From: Pelagibius sp048268885
GTDB taxonomy: Bacteria > Pseudomonadota > Alphaproteobacteria > Kiloniellales > Kiloniellaceae
Assembly (NCBI GenBank): GCA_048268885.1
Contig: JBLWUP010000026.1
Location: 1-64,000, forward strand
DNA: 64,000 nucleotides
Direction of reading: 5' to 3'
Below are positions 17,667 through 26,756 of the stretch, in pieces. A program made the translations under genes and the position numbers. How positions within the stretch are numbered: the first letter of the stretch is position 1; each line of letters begins with the position of its first letter. The notes beneath the pieces were generated by a model. That model made no database searches and was not told the origin of the DNA. It was given only the letters and a program-made list of their open reading frames with translations.

Positions 17667-18905
17667 TCAGCCGGCTTTCTGATCCTTCGACTTGCCGGTC
17701 TTCTCCTTCATCTGCGTCTGCAGCGCCTGGAGGCGCTCGCGCAGGGGCCGCGTCACCTGTCCCAGCTTGTCCCGCAGTTCGAAGAGCTGCTGTTCCGCCA
17801 GTCCGCGCAAGCCGCCGAGGGTCGTGCAGTCGAAGGCGAGGAGGCCGCAGCGCGTGTGCTCCTGCGAGGCCCAGATCTTCTTGAAGGATTCGCGGTCGCG
17901 GCCGTAGTCCATTTCGTCGAGGCCGCCGTCTTCGTCCAGCAGGTGCTGGACCATGCGCAGCTTGACGATGGCGCCGACCGAATCCCTGGCGAAGGCGGGA
18001 TCGTAGGCCGTGCGGTAGAAGATGGCCCGCCGTCCCGCGAAAAATACCAGCTGGGTCGCCGCGGGCTGGTCACCAAGGTAGAGGATGAAGAGGCGCAGGG
18101 CGCCGGCCTGCGCGGCGGCCCGGATGCAGGCGGGCAGGAAGTCCGGGTGGACGTCGGGCTCTTTCCAGCTGGCTTCCAGCACCTTGGCGTAGTCCTTCAG
18201 CGCCTGATCGAGGCCCTCTTCACTGGTGAAGAGTTCGCAGCGAAAGTCGTCGCGGTTCTGGAGTTTCCGCTCCTTGCGCTCGTAGTTCTTGATCTGCTTG
18301 CGCTCCGACTGTGGGCGCGCGGCGATGTAGGCCGCGTAGTCCTGCGCCGCCGTGGTCTCGAAAAAGCCCATGAAGTGCGGATAGCTGCGCACCACGTAGC
18401 CGGCGCCGCTCAGCGCGCGCTGCAGTCCGGCGAAGCTGCGCGCTTTGGCGTCCATGGCCGCGAACTCGATCATCTCCCACTTCGGGCGCTCGCCGCGCAG
18501 ATGCCGGGCGAGGCAGTCCAGGATGCCGTCGAAAGCGGGGTCGTCGTCGCGCAACAGCGGCGCGAAAAGGTAGGTCTGGTACCCGGTCAGCCCCGAGAGG
18601 GAATGCCGGCCGATGTAACGATCCCGTAACACGGCTCCGCGCCGGGCCGCCGGCGTCTGGGCCACCAGCAGGCCGCGCGCCTCCGGGCCGCTCTCGCCCT
18701 CGGCTTCGACGCCATACAGCCGCAGCGCCGCGTCTTCCTGCATCGCGGTCCGCTGGAAGGTCTCGAACCACAGCCGGCTGGTCGAGAAGTTCACCCCGGC
18801 CATGTGGTCGAAGAGGTCGCCATAGCAGGCGGGAAGGGCGTCGAAGGAGTCATAGACCTTCACGCTGAAGGGGCCGCCGATCTTTCCTGCCTCGTCCGTT
18901 TTCAC
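17667..18905 (-). CDS. GNAT-family N-acetyltransferase of the CelD/FemAB-like type (Acetyltransf_6)
   Basis: A 412-residue protein with a double-GNAT fold of the CelD/BcsL type. The core contains RKQIKNYERKERKL, a basic helix typical of this group, then LRLFILYLGDQPAATQLVF, where the beta-bulge precedes acyl donor binding, and DEMDYGRDRESFKKIWAS. A charged coiled tail rich in K and Q ends the protein. Start is placed at GTG 18905 because CGAAGG lies 6 bases upstream; a GTG at 18926 adds seven residues without a ribosome site. It probably transfers an acyl or aminoacyl group to the glycan. It is divergent from the secreted propeller/lyase gene. Confidence 0.72.
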   Translation of the reverse strand: MKTDEAGKIGGPFSVKVYDSFDALPACYGDLFDHMAGVNFSTSRLWFETFQRTAMQEDAALRLYGVEAEGESGPEARGLLVAQTPAARRGAVLRDRYIGRHSLSGLTGYQTYLFAPLLRDDDPAFDGILDCLARHLRGERPKWEMIEFAAMDAKARSFAGLQRALSGAGYVVRSYPHFMGFFETTAAQDYAAYIAARPQSERKQIKNYERKERKLQNRDDFRCELFTSEEGLDQALKDYAKVLEASWKEPDVHPDFLPACIRAAAQAGALRLFILYLGDQPAATQLVFFAGRRAIFYRTAYDPAFARDSVGAIVKLRMVQHLLDEDGGLDEMDYGRDRESFKKIWASQEHTRCGLLAFDCTTLGGLRGLAEQQLFELRDKLGQVTRPLRERLQALQTQMKEKTGKSKDQKAG

Positions 18906-19079
18906 TGCAAAGCCTTCGGTTTTCACAATTATGAGAGTGCCGGGGGAGCATAGCAGAAACAGCGGCTTTCGCGCTGAAACTCTTCCGCGCGAGGGGGGCG
19001 AAAGTCACAGGAGATGCAGTTGCACCGGCAGATCATATCTGATTTGCTCCGCGAGTCCGCCGGCGCGAGCCGAGGGCGG

Positions 19080-21965
19080 ATGGTAAACGATGGAGCGGCT
19101 ATCTTGTTCCTGCGTGGAGAAAGTTTCCGCACTTCCAGTGTGGTCTTGCCGGCTCGGCCCCGAAAGGGGCGGCGCAGTTCCCTGGCCGCTATCGCGCTGA
19201 TCGCCTGCTTTGCCGTTTCCGCCACAATTTCCGATGGCCGGGCCGCCGAAGACAGCCCGCGCGGCGACGCGGCCGCCGCTGCGCCGGCCCCGCTGATCCT
19301 GGCGCAGGCGAGCGAGTCCGCGCCCAAGGGCCTGCCGCCGAGGCCGACGTATATTCCGGGCACCGAGATCACGCCGGAAAAGCCCACCGCCGCCCCTAAG
19401 GCAGCATCGAAGGCGGCTCCCGCGCCTGCCAGAAGCACCGCCGCGCCGGCCGACGCCGCGCCCGCAAAGCCCAAGCCCGCAGCCGATAAGAAAGTTGCGA
19501 AAAAGGCGAACGTCCAGCCTTCCGCGCCGGCGCCCGCAGCGGCACCGGCCGCCGCACCCGCACCTGCTGCGGCCGCCCCGTCCCCCTGGCCGGTCCAGCC
19601 CGCACAGATCGCGGCCGGCTCGGCGGTGTCCGAGGTGTGGCAGAAGCTGCGCCCCTATGTGCCGGCGCCCGGCGACTTCGCCGTCGTCCCCGGCAGCGCC
19701 ATGAAGCCGGTCCTGGTCCAGAACGACGAATTCGACTTCTGCCAGGAGATCAAGTGCCACCGCTCGGCCGCGGTGGTCGGCGCCTGGAACGGCGGCGCCT
19801 TCGATGCGCTGCGCGGCGAGTTCCGCCTGCACGGCGGCGGCCATGCCGACTATGGCGGCAACGAAGTCTACGTTTTCGATTTCTCGACGCTTACCTGGCG
19901 GCGCGAAACCGACCCCCAGCCGCTCACCGGGCCGTTCATGCGCGACAGCGACGGCGACGGCAAGGAGGACGCCTGTCCGATGCCCGCCTCCGGGCCGGCG
20001 GCGACCCATACCTATCAGGGTTTCGTCTACGTGCCGAAGATCGACCGCTACTGGCTGTTCGGGACCGTCGGCTACTGCAGCCAGGGTATGGGGGTCTCGC
20101 AAGCCTGGGAATACAATGCCCATGACAAGTCCTGGACCGAGTTGCCGCAGTTCGTGAACCTCGCCCGCTATGCGCGCCTGGTGGTGGACGCGCGCAGCGG
20201 CAACGTCATCGCCCATGTCGGCAACGAGACCGGGTGGAAGGAAATCGACCCCGTCGCCCGCAAGGTGATTCGCACTCTCACCCCGGACCCCTTCGGCAGC
20301 TACGCGGAGGGGCCCGCGGTCTTCGATCCGCTGCGCGGCACGCTCTATGCGGTGGTGAAGGGGAAGAACACCGACCGGCTCGTCGCCTACAGCGTTCCCG
20401 CCGGCAAGAAGGGCAAGTTCGAAACCCGCCGGGTGACGGAGTGGCCGAAAGAAGCCAAGAAGCACTGGGGGCTGGGTCTGCACGCCTCCGGCCTGCTGGT
20501 GCTGTGGGACGGCAACGACCGGATTGTCATTGTCGAGCCTGACAGCGGCAAATCCTGGGAAAGCGAGGCTGGCGGCGCTGACTACGGGTCGATGGGCAAC
20601 ACGAACAAGCCCGGCAAGGTCTATTCCAAGTGGCAGTATATCCCGGAGCTCGACGTTTTCTTCGGCATCAGCAATCCGGATCAGGGGATCGTGCTGTACC
20701 GCCTCGGCGGGGCGCCCGTGGAGATCACACAAGCCGATCCGGCGCCGGAGGCCAATCCCTCCGATGATGAAGACGAGGAGCTGGTGTCCGGCGACGATGG
20801 ATCCGAAGAGGCCCTGTCGGACGAAGACGAGGACGAAGAAGGCGCCGAGGGGGTGCCGGGAGCGCCGGACCGCCTGGGCGCCGCGGCGGTGCAGCCGCCA
20901 ATGGACAATGGCCGGCCGGTGCCGCTGGAAATCGAGGAGGCCGCCAGCTGGGCGGAGGTCTGCGCGGAGGCGGTGCTCTGCGATCCCCTGGGAGAGGGCG
21001 ATGTGCTCTATCGCGGGAAGGTCGTCGAAAGCGGGCCGCCCCCGCATGGCAAGCATTGGCGGAGCATCGGCCACAAGATGGGCATGGCGGATTCACGCCG
21101 TGCCGAAGCGGATCCCGAGATCGGCGGGCTGCGCTTTTACTTCCCCTCGGAGTCCGGGTCGGGTTCGGCGGGGAACTTCAAGACGAACTTCAGTCCCGAT
21201 TACTCCTTCCAGGTTGGCCCGGCCGAGGCAGGGGCGCCGACCCAGGAGGTCTATATCCAGTTTCAGGTGCGCTACTCCTGCAATTTCATCTGGACCGACT
21301 GCGATCCCGACAGCCCGAATTATCGTAAGGAGCGGCGCTGTTATCATAAAAGACGGACGGAAGACGGCTGCACGTCCTCGAAGATCGCCCTGATTTCCAC
21401 CGGCGATCGCCCGGGTTTCCGCGCCGATGCCTGCACGCTGATCCAGACCGCGATCAATCACCATGAAGACCATCATCTGCATGGCTTCCACCGCTGCCCC
21501 CGGGCGAGGGGCTTCGGCCGGCGGTTGCCGAAGGTCGGGGGGCGCTACCAGGGCGACGCCCAGCCGAACGGCCTCTACTACTGCCCGCGGATCCTTTCCG
21601 ACTACAGTATGAGTGCGTGGAACAACTCGGCCGACACCTGCTTCCGTCTCATCGACGACAAATGGATTACGATTCAGCTTCACCTGCGCTTCGGGCCCTG
21701 GCAGAAGAAGCCGAAGAAGAAAGAGGCACGGCTCAGCCATGCCAGTATCTGGGGAGCGATCGAAGGCGAGCACGGCGGCCGGCAGCGCCTCGTCATCGAC
21801 CGGGATTTTTATGCCATGCAGCCCGAAACGCCGAATGACTTCGTCGGTAAGATCTGGCTCATGCCCCACCTCTACGGCAAGGACAAGCAGGAAAAGCACC
21901 CGCCGTTCAACGTCTGGTACCGGAACCTGGTGATTTCGGAAAAGCCGATTCCCAATCCGAGCTGA
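19080..21965 (+). CDS. large secreted beta-propeller/polysaccharide-lyase-like chimera
   Basis: A protein of about 961 residues. A basic N-terminus and hydrophobic segment (RSSLAAIALIACFAVSA, ending near GRAA) act as a signal sequence. A low-complexity Ala/Pro/Lys linker follows, then a kelch-like propeller region with LHGGGHADYGGNEVYVFD, YWLFGTVGY and GSMGNTNKPGKVYSKW. Next is a strongly acidic linker of D/E runs, and then a C-terminal domain with HWRSIGHKMG, VYIQFQVRYSC and a histidine cluster INHHEDHHLHGFHRC (about residues 792-806), reminiscent of jelly-roll polysaccharide lyases. It is probably extracytoplasmic and binds or degrades polysaccharide. The start is ambiguous: ATG 19014 has AGGAG immediately adjacent, ATG 19080 has GAGGG at better spacing. 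No PEP-CTERM tail is present. Confidence 0.65.
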   Translation: MVNDGAAILFLRGESFRTSSVVLPARPRKGRRSSLAAIALIACFAVSATISDGRAAEDSPRGDAAAAAPAPLILAQASESAPKGLPPRPTYIPGTEITPEKPTAAPKAASKAAPAPARSTAAPADAAPAKPKPAADKKVAKKANVQPSAPAPAAAPAAAPAPAAAAPSPWPVQPAQIAAGSAVSEVWQKLRPYVPAPGDFAVVPGSAMKPVLVQNDEFDFCQEIKCHRSAAVVGAWNGGAFDALRGEFRLHGGGHADYGGNEVYVFDFSTLTWRRETDPQPLTGPFMRDSDGDGKEDACPMPASGPAATHTYQGFVYVPKIDRYWLFGTVGYCSQGMGVSQAWEYNAHDKSWTELPQFVNLARYARLVVDARSGNVIAHVGNETGWKEIDPVARKVIRTLTPDPFGSYAEGPAVFDPLRGTLYAVVKGKNTDRLVAYSVPAGKKGKFETRRVTEWPKEAKKHWGLGLHASGLLVLWDGNDRIVIVEPDSGKSWESEAGGADYGSMGNTNKPGKVYSKWQYIPELDVFFGISNPDQGIVLYRLGGAPVEITQADPAPEANPSDDEDEELVSGDDGSEEALSDEDEDEEGAEGVPGAPDRLGAAAVQPPMDNGRPVPLEIEEAASWAEVCAEAVLCDPLGEGDVLYRGKVVESGPPPHGKHWRSIGHKMGMADSRRAEADPEIGGLRFYFPSESGSGSAGNFKTNFSPDYSFQVGPAEAGAPTQEVYIQFQVRYSCNFIWTDCDPDSPNYRKERRCYHKRRTEDGCTSSKIALISTGDRPGFRADACTLIQTAINHHEDHHLHGFHRCPRARGFGRRLPKVGGRYQGDAQPNGLYYCPRILSDYSMSAWNNSADTCFRLIDDKWITIQLHLRFGPWQKKPKKKEARLSHASIWGAIEGEHGGRQRLVIDRDFYAMQPETPNDFVGKIWLMPHLYGKDKQEKHPPFNVWYRNLVISEKPIPNPS

Positions 21966-22062
21966 GGCCTTGCGGGGCAGCCCGCCTTTGCCTGTAGAAT
22001 AGGCCGCTTATCAAAAAAGGGGCGCCGCGCGGCGCGCCGGTCTGCTGGGAAGTGGGGGGTGG

Positions 22063-23022
22063 ATGTCCGGGGATCACGTCGGTCCGAGTTTTTCTTGTGA
22101 GGAGTGCTCCATCCTCTTCGTCTTCGGGGCGGCCCGCAGCGGCACGACAATTCTCAATAACCTGCTCTTCCGCCATTTCAGCTATGGCATGGGGCCGGAA
22201 GGCACCTTCCTGGCCGAATGGGCCAAGCGGTTGCCGCGCTATGGGGACCTGACCGAGGATGCCAACCTGCGCCGCCTGGCCAGTGAAATCGCCGAGTGCG
22301 ACATGCTCGATATCGCGCGGCGCCGCTACCGGCACAACCCGCGCTACGATGTCTCGCCGGAGCTGATCCTGGCGAAGCTGCGCGAGCGCAGCTATGCCGG
22401 GGTCGTCTACTCCATTTTCGAGAACATGGCCGAGCTGCAGGGCTGCGCCAGGATCGGCAACAAGAACCCCGCCTACGCCCAGGAGTTCCCGCTGCTGAAC
22501 CGGCTGTTCCCGACGCAGGCGAAGTACCTCGCCATCGTCCGGGACGGGCGGGACGTGGCCCTGTCGATCGTCCAGCGGCGCTGGGGGCTCAGCTCCTGCT
22601 ATGCGGCGGCGAAGTTCTGGTTGCAGTCGATGACGGCGCTGGCCGCGATGCACCAGCAGCTCGGCCCGGACCGGCTGCACGTCATCAGCTATGAGGATCT
22701 GCTGCGGCAGCCGCGGGAGACCCTGGAGAGCGTGCGCGCGTTTTTGGGAATTCCGCCGCAGGAGGCCGATATCGACGCGGCGGTGGCTGAACTCACCCAA
22801 GGCGAGCGGGCGGCGAACTTCGACAAGTGGAAGCAGCAGATGTCGGTCCGTGATCTGCGCATGTTCGAGGGGCTGGCCGGCCCCATGCTGGAGAAGTACG
22901 GCTACGAGCTGTCGGGCAATCCGACGGGAATCGGGTGGACCGATCGGGCCTTCTACGAGGCCAAGGAACTGGCCCGCCTGCTGCGGGTCAACCTCAAGCA
23001 CCAGTTGTCCAGAATATCTTAA
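22063..23022 (+). CDS. PAPS-dependent sulfotransferase family protein (3 of 3)
   Basis: A 319-residue sulfotransferase-fold protein. The P-loop is GAARSGTT (residues 22-29); the 3'-phosphate site is AIVRDGRDVALSI; YEDLLRQPRETL matches the usual late signature. It is closer to sulfotransferase 1 than to 2, since VRDGRDV and YEDL are shared. It is followed by the ATP-grasp pair (paralogues 4 and 5) on the same strand after a 114-bp gap, so co-expression is possible. Confidence 0.84.
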   Translation: MSGDHVGPSFSCEECSILFVFGAARSGTTILNNLLFRHFSYGMGPEGTFLAEWAKRLPRYGDLTEDANLRRLASEIAECDMLDIARRRYRHNPRYDVSPELILAKLRERSYAGVVYSIFENMAELQGCARIGNKNPAYAQEFPLLNRLFPTQAKYLAIVRDGRDVALSIVQRRWGLSSCYAAAKFWLQSMTALAAMHQQLGPDRLHVISYEDLLRQPRETLESVRAFLGIPPQEADIDAAVAELTQGERAANFDKWKQQMSVRDLRMFEGLAGPMLEKYGYELSGNPTGIGWTDRAFYEAKELARLLRVNLKHQLSRIS

Positions 23023-23136
23023 CCGGGGCGGGGACCGCCGCTTGCGCCGGCCGCCGCTCCCAAAATAGCCGTTGCTATTTGCCGCCGCGCTGGCATGAAC
23101 ATACGCCGAGTTGAGGCTGTACGGGCAGGGGGGCAG

Positions 23137-24294
23137 ATGTCCGCAAGGGACATTGCGCAGGTGGCATGGCGGTGGCGCGCCTGGCCGCGGCAGGCGGTTG
23201 ACGACTTCCGTTATCACCGGCAATTCCGGGATCAGCCGACATCCTTTCTGCACCGCTTTCTGGAGCAGCAGAAGCTGCTGTGGAGCAACCGGGTCAGGGC
23301 GGTGGACTACTATGAACTCGGTCTTTACGACCCGGCGATGCCGGCCGGCGCGAAACGCCGCTACATCGGCCAGTTCCGCACGCGGCAGCTCCTGAACGTC
23401 ATCAACGCCGAAGAATTTCACCGCCAGACCGACGAGAAGCTGCAGTTCGATGCTCTGGCGAAGCAGGCGAATCTGCCGGTCCCGGAGATCCTCGCCGTCG
23501 TTGCCAAAAGTCGCGATGCCGGCGGTTACCCCTTAATTGCGAGCATGGAAGAGTTGCGGGCCTGGTTGGCCGACAACGCTGCGGCGGACATCGTGCTGAA
23601 GCCCGTTGAGGGGCTGAAGGGCTGGGGGGTGCTGAGCCTCGGGGCGCCCTCGGCGCCGGGTGCCGGCTGGCGGCGGCTGCCCCTTGGCGAGCCCATCGAT
23701 ATCGCGGCGATCTGGGCCCACTGCGAGAGTTACCTGAACCAAGGCGGCATGGTCCTTCAGCGTTGTTTGAAGCCGCATCCTGTTCTGGCCGACTTCGCGC
23801 CGGATGTTCTGCACACGGTGCGCGCGAACACCTACCTGAAGCCGGAGCCGCGTATTCTGGACGCCATTCTGCGGGTGGGCGGCGGCCGCACGCCGACCGA
23901 CAACGTCAGCCAGGGCGGCATCGCCGTGCCGCTCGATCTGGCGACCGGACGCTGCGGCAGAGGGTCGGTAGTCGTGGGCGGCATGCCGCAGTTCGTGGAT
24001 CATCACCCGGTAAGCGGCGCCCGGATCACCGACGTGGTCCTGCCCGACTGGCAAGGTGTCTGCGCCCTGGCCATGGCGGCCGCTCAGACTTTCAGCAGGC
24101 AGACGACGATCGGGTGGGACATCGGCTTGACCAGCGAGGGGCCGGTCCTTCTGGAAGGCAACTGGTCCTACGGCCTGCGGGCGAACCAGCTGGCCAATCG
24201 TTGCGGCGTCCTCGACACCCCCTGGCGCGAGGTCTGCAACAACGAGGGCGGATATCGCTTCGTCTCTCTGGGTTTCCGCAACAAACCCCGATAG
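23137..24294 (+). CDS. sugar-transfer-associated ATP-grasp protein (paralogue 4 of 6)
   Basis: A 385-residue family member with DYYELGLYDPAM, DIVLKPVEGLKGWGVLSLG (ATP-binding Lys), DVLHTVRANT, PTDNVSQGGIAVPLDL, GWDIGLTSEGPVLLEGNWSYG. Start ATG 23137 is preceded by AGGGGGG and aligns with paralogue 5 (MSxxxxAxVxWRW); an ATG at 23095 adds 14 residues. It and the next gene are a second tandem duplication, distinct from the 1/2 pair: both have KPVxGxKGWGxLSLGA and LLEGNW. Confidence 0.8.
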   Translation: MSARDIAQVAWRWRAWPRQAVDDFRYHRQFRDQPTSFLHRFLEQQKLLWSNRVRAVDYYELGLYDPAMPAGAKRRYIGQFRTRQLLNVINAEEFHRQTDEKLQFDALAKQANLPVPEILAVVAKSRDAGGYPLIASMEELRAWLADNAAADIVLKPVEGLKGWGVLSLGAPSAPGAGWRRLPLGEPIDIAAIWAHCESYLNQGGMVLQRCLKPHPVLADFAPDVLHTVRANTYLKPEPRILDAILRVGGGRTPTDNVSQGGIAVPLDLATGRCGRGSVVVGGMPQFVDHHPVSGARITDVVLPDWQGVCALAMAAAQTFSRQTTIGWDIGLTSEGPVLLEGNWSYGLRANQLANRCGVLDTPWREVCNNEGGYRFVSLGFRNKPR

Positions 24295-24432
24295 AGCCGC
24301 CCCGCGGGGCCGGGGCCGGGGCCGGGGGCCGGCAGCGGACTGCGACCGTCACAAATTTGTTCATTCTGGAATCGTCTCGCTTGTGTACATATACCAAGGC
24401 GACAGCTAACAGGCGAGTGGACGTGGGGACCG

Positions 24433-25599
24433 ATGTCTGTGAAGAACCTTGCGAAGGTCGTTTGGCGTTGGAAGGCGCTGCCTCAGCAGGTTGTCGATGA
24501 CTTCCGCCACCACAAGCGCATCCAGGGACTGCCGACCTCTTTGCTGCGCCGCTTCATCGAGCAGGAACGGCTGCTCTGGAGCAACCGGATCCGCGCCTCG
24601 GACTATTACAGCCTGGGGCTGTTCGATGAGTCCATGCCGGTTTCGGCGAAGCGCGGCTACATCGGCGGCTACGAGACCTGGCGGCTGTTTTTCGCCATCA
24701 ACCCCGAAGAGCATCACAGCCTCACCGATGAGAAACTGAGGTTCAATGCGCTGGCGAAGCAGGCCGGCCTGCCTGTTTCCGAGGTGCTGGCGGTCGTCAC
24801 CAACAGCGGCGGCTTCGACGGTATTCCCACCCTCGGATCGAAGGAAGAACTGCGGGCCTGGATGATCGAGAACGATATCGCCGATATCGTGGTAAAGCCG
24901 GTCGACGGGATCAAAGGCTGGGGCATTCTCAGCCTGGGCGCGCGGCTGCCGGGGCAGGAAGCCTGGGCCAAGCCGCCGCGCGACGAGACCATCGGGGTGG
25001 AGGAGGTCTGGCAGCACTGTTCCCGCTACCTCTACCGTGGCGGGGTCATCGTCGAGCGCCGCCTCCGGCCGCACCCGGTGCTGGCCGAGGTCATGCCGGA
25101 TGTCCTTCACACCGTGCGCGTTGTGACCCACCTGAAGCCGGAACCCTTCATCGTCGCGACGGTTCTGCGCGTCGGCAGCGGCAAGGGGCCCGCCGACAAC
25201 CTGGCCCAGGGCGGCATCATGGTGCCGGTGAACGCGGTGAACGGGCACTGCGGAAGAGGGACCATGCTGGTGGACGGACTGCCCCGCTTCGTCGACGACC
25301 ACCCGGTGACCGGGACGCGCATGACCGGCATGGTCCTGCCGGATTGGCGCCAGGTGCGCGATCTGGCCCTCGCTGCGGCGCGCACCTTCGACATGCAGAA
25401 GAGCATCGGCTGGGACATCGGTTTGACGACGCGCGGCCCCGTCCTGCTGGAGGGCAACTGGTGCTATGACCTGGGCGTCAACCAGATCGCCGGCCGTCAG
25501 GGGGTCTTGGACACGCCCTGGCTCGAAGTGTTCAACCGTGAAGGGGCCTTCCGCCGTCTTTCGCTGGGCTTCTCCAACCGGCAGAGAAAAAAAGGATAG
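24433..25599 (+). CDS. sugar-transfer-associated ATP-grasp protein (paralogue 5 of 6)
   Basis: A 388-residue tandem paralogue of the preceding gene. Landmarks are LWSNRIRASDYYSLGLFDESM, DIVVKPVDGIKGWGILSLGA, DVLHTVRVVT, PADNLAQGGIMVPVN, GWDIGLTTRGPVLLEGNWCYD. GTGGGGACCG precedes the ATG. Between the two genes (24295-24432) lies a GC run followed by the palindrome ACAAATTTGT at 24352-24361. It is convergent with paralogue 6. Confidence 0.8.
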   Translation: MSVKNLAKVVWRWKALPQQVVDDFRHHKRIQGLPTSLLRRFIEQERLLWSNRIRASDYYSLGLFDESMPVSAKRGYIGGYETWRLFFAINPEEHHSLTDEKLRFNALAKQAGLPVSEVLAVVTNSGGFDGIPTLGSKEELRAWMIENDIADIVVKPVDGIKGWGILSLGARLPGQEAWAKPPRDETIGVEEVWQHCSRYLYRGGVIVERRLRPHPVLAEVMPDVLHTVRVVTHLKPEPFIVATVLRVGSGKGPADNLAQGGIMVPVNAVNGHCGRGTMLVDGLPRFVDDHPVTGTRMTGMVLPDWRQVRDLALAAARTFDMQKSIGWDIGLTTRGPVLLEGNWCYDLGVNQIAGRQGVLDTPWLEVFNREGAFRRLSLGFSNRQRKKG

Positions 25600-25613
25600 C
25601 GCCCGGCCACCGC

Positions 25614-26756
25614 TCAGGCCTGCGCGCGATAGCTTTCGACCAGGTCGCGGAAGCCGTCTTCCCAAAGGCCCTTCTGGTCGATGATCTGGGGAATGAACAG
25701 GCTGCCGATGACGTTCAGCTCCAGCGGGATGGGGCCGTCGTCGGTGATGGCGATATCCCAGGCCTGCATGACGATATCGGGAAAGACACGCGACGCCTCG
25801 AGGACAAGCTCCACGGCCTCCCGATAGCAGGGAACCTGAAAGCCCTTCAGGGGCGCTCCGGTGACGGGGTGCCGGTCGAGCAGGCGGAAGTCGGGACCGA
25901 GGCCGCTCATGCACTGCAGGATCTGCCCCGACTGCTGGTCGAGTTTTGCCATGAAGTTGCCTTCCCGCCAGTAGTTGTCGGCGAGGTTTTTGCTGGCCGC
26001 AACTTTCCAGACCGCCTTCATGAGGCGAGGGGCGCCCTGGTCCAGTAGGACGATCAGGCGCAGGGTGCAGATCTTCTCGCTGATCGATTGACGGATGTCC
26101 GCGTGCGGGCGCAGCAGCTCCTGGAACAGGTGCCCGGTCTTCCTTTCAAAGCAGCGCTTGCCGATCTCTTCCGGCGCCACGTCCTGCCCGGACATCCGCA
26201 CGCGGTCTGTGCCGGGGTCGTAGCTCTCCAGCAGCCAGACGTCTTTGCTGTACATGCCGCGGATCGGCTTCGCGATCATAGGGTAGGGGGCCCGGCGGCG
26301 AAGGTAGTCGGCGACCTCCGCCGGGGTCTTGAGGCTGAGGACGTCCCTGAATTCGCGAAGCGGGTGGCTGATCGCATAGATCTTTGGGGTGGGAATGCCG
26401 CGGTCGTTCAGAAGGCAATAGGTCAGCAGCTTGTCGTCGGCGACGACCTTCCATCGGCCGACCATGTTCTGCGGCAGGGCCTGGTTGGAAATATATCTGC
26501 GCTTTTCCTGGGAACTGAGTTCCTTCCGGTAGACCCTTAGCTTGTAGTAGTCCTCGGGGTTCAGCTTGCAGCTGCCGAGGCGAAGGGTGGCGAGATCCCA
26601 AAGCTGGCGGGGCAAGGACACGCCTGAATCCGCCCGGGCGGCGCGCGCCTGGCGGGCGAAGGCCTGCCACAGCTTCGTGAGTTCTTTCAGGTGGTAGCGG
26701 AGCGATCCCACGGCGGTCAGCTCCGAAGCGGGCGCGGCGCCCGCCGGTCGCGGCAT
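25614..26756 (-). CDS. sugar-transfer-associated ATP-grasp protein (paralogue 6 of 6)
   Basis: A 380-residue protein and the most diverged family member. It retains LNPEDYYKLRVYRKEL, PMIAKPIRGMYSKDVWLL (ATP Lys), EKICTLRLIVLLDQG, NLADNYWREGNFMAKLD, MQAWDIAITDDGPIPLELN. The usual VLHT block has become KICT and the N-terminal extension is alanine-rich. Start is uncertain: ATG 26756 has no ribosome site, whereas GTG 26711 has GGAG 9 bases upstream and would give 365 residues. It is convergent with paralogue 5 (14-bp gap). Confidence 0.78.
   Translation of the reverse strand: MPRPAGAAPASELTAVGSLRYHLKELTKLWQAFARQARAARADSGVSLPRQLWDLATLRLGSCKLNPEDYYKLRVYRKELSSQEKRRYISNQALPQNMVGRWKVVADDKLLTYCLLNDRGIPTPKIYAISHPLREFRDVLSLKTPAEVADYLRRRAPYPMIAKPIRGMYSKDVWLLESYDPGTDRVRMSGQDVAPEEIGKRCFERKTGHLFQELLRPHADIRQSISEKICTLRLIVLLDQGAPRLMKAVWKVAASKNLADNYWREGNFMAKLDQQSGQILQCMSGLGPDFRLLDRHPVTGAPLKGFQVPCYREAVELVLEASRVFPDIVMQAWDIAITDDGPIPLELNVIGSLFIPQIIDQKGLWEDGFRDLVESYRAQA

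Noticed and set aside
19005..21074. 689-residue minus-strand frame opposite the propeller/lyase gene
   Set aside because: Low-complexity Arg/Gly/Leu translation, and the plus-strand frame carries a signal peptide and repeats.
284..21965. Further PEP-CTERM substrates among the exported lyase-like proteins
   Set aside because: Neither the heparinase-like protein nor the propeller/lyase protein ends with a PEP motif, hydrophobic helix and basic tail.
24352..24361. ACAAATTTGT palindrome between ATP-grasp paralogues 4 and 5
   Set aside because: A single copy of a 10-bp AT palindrome; not enough to call an operator.
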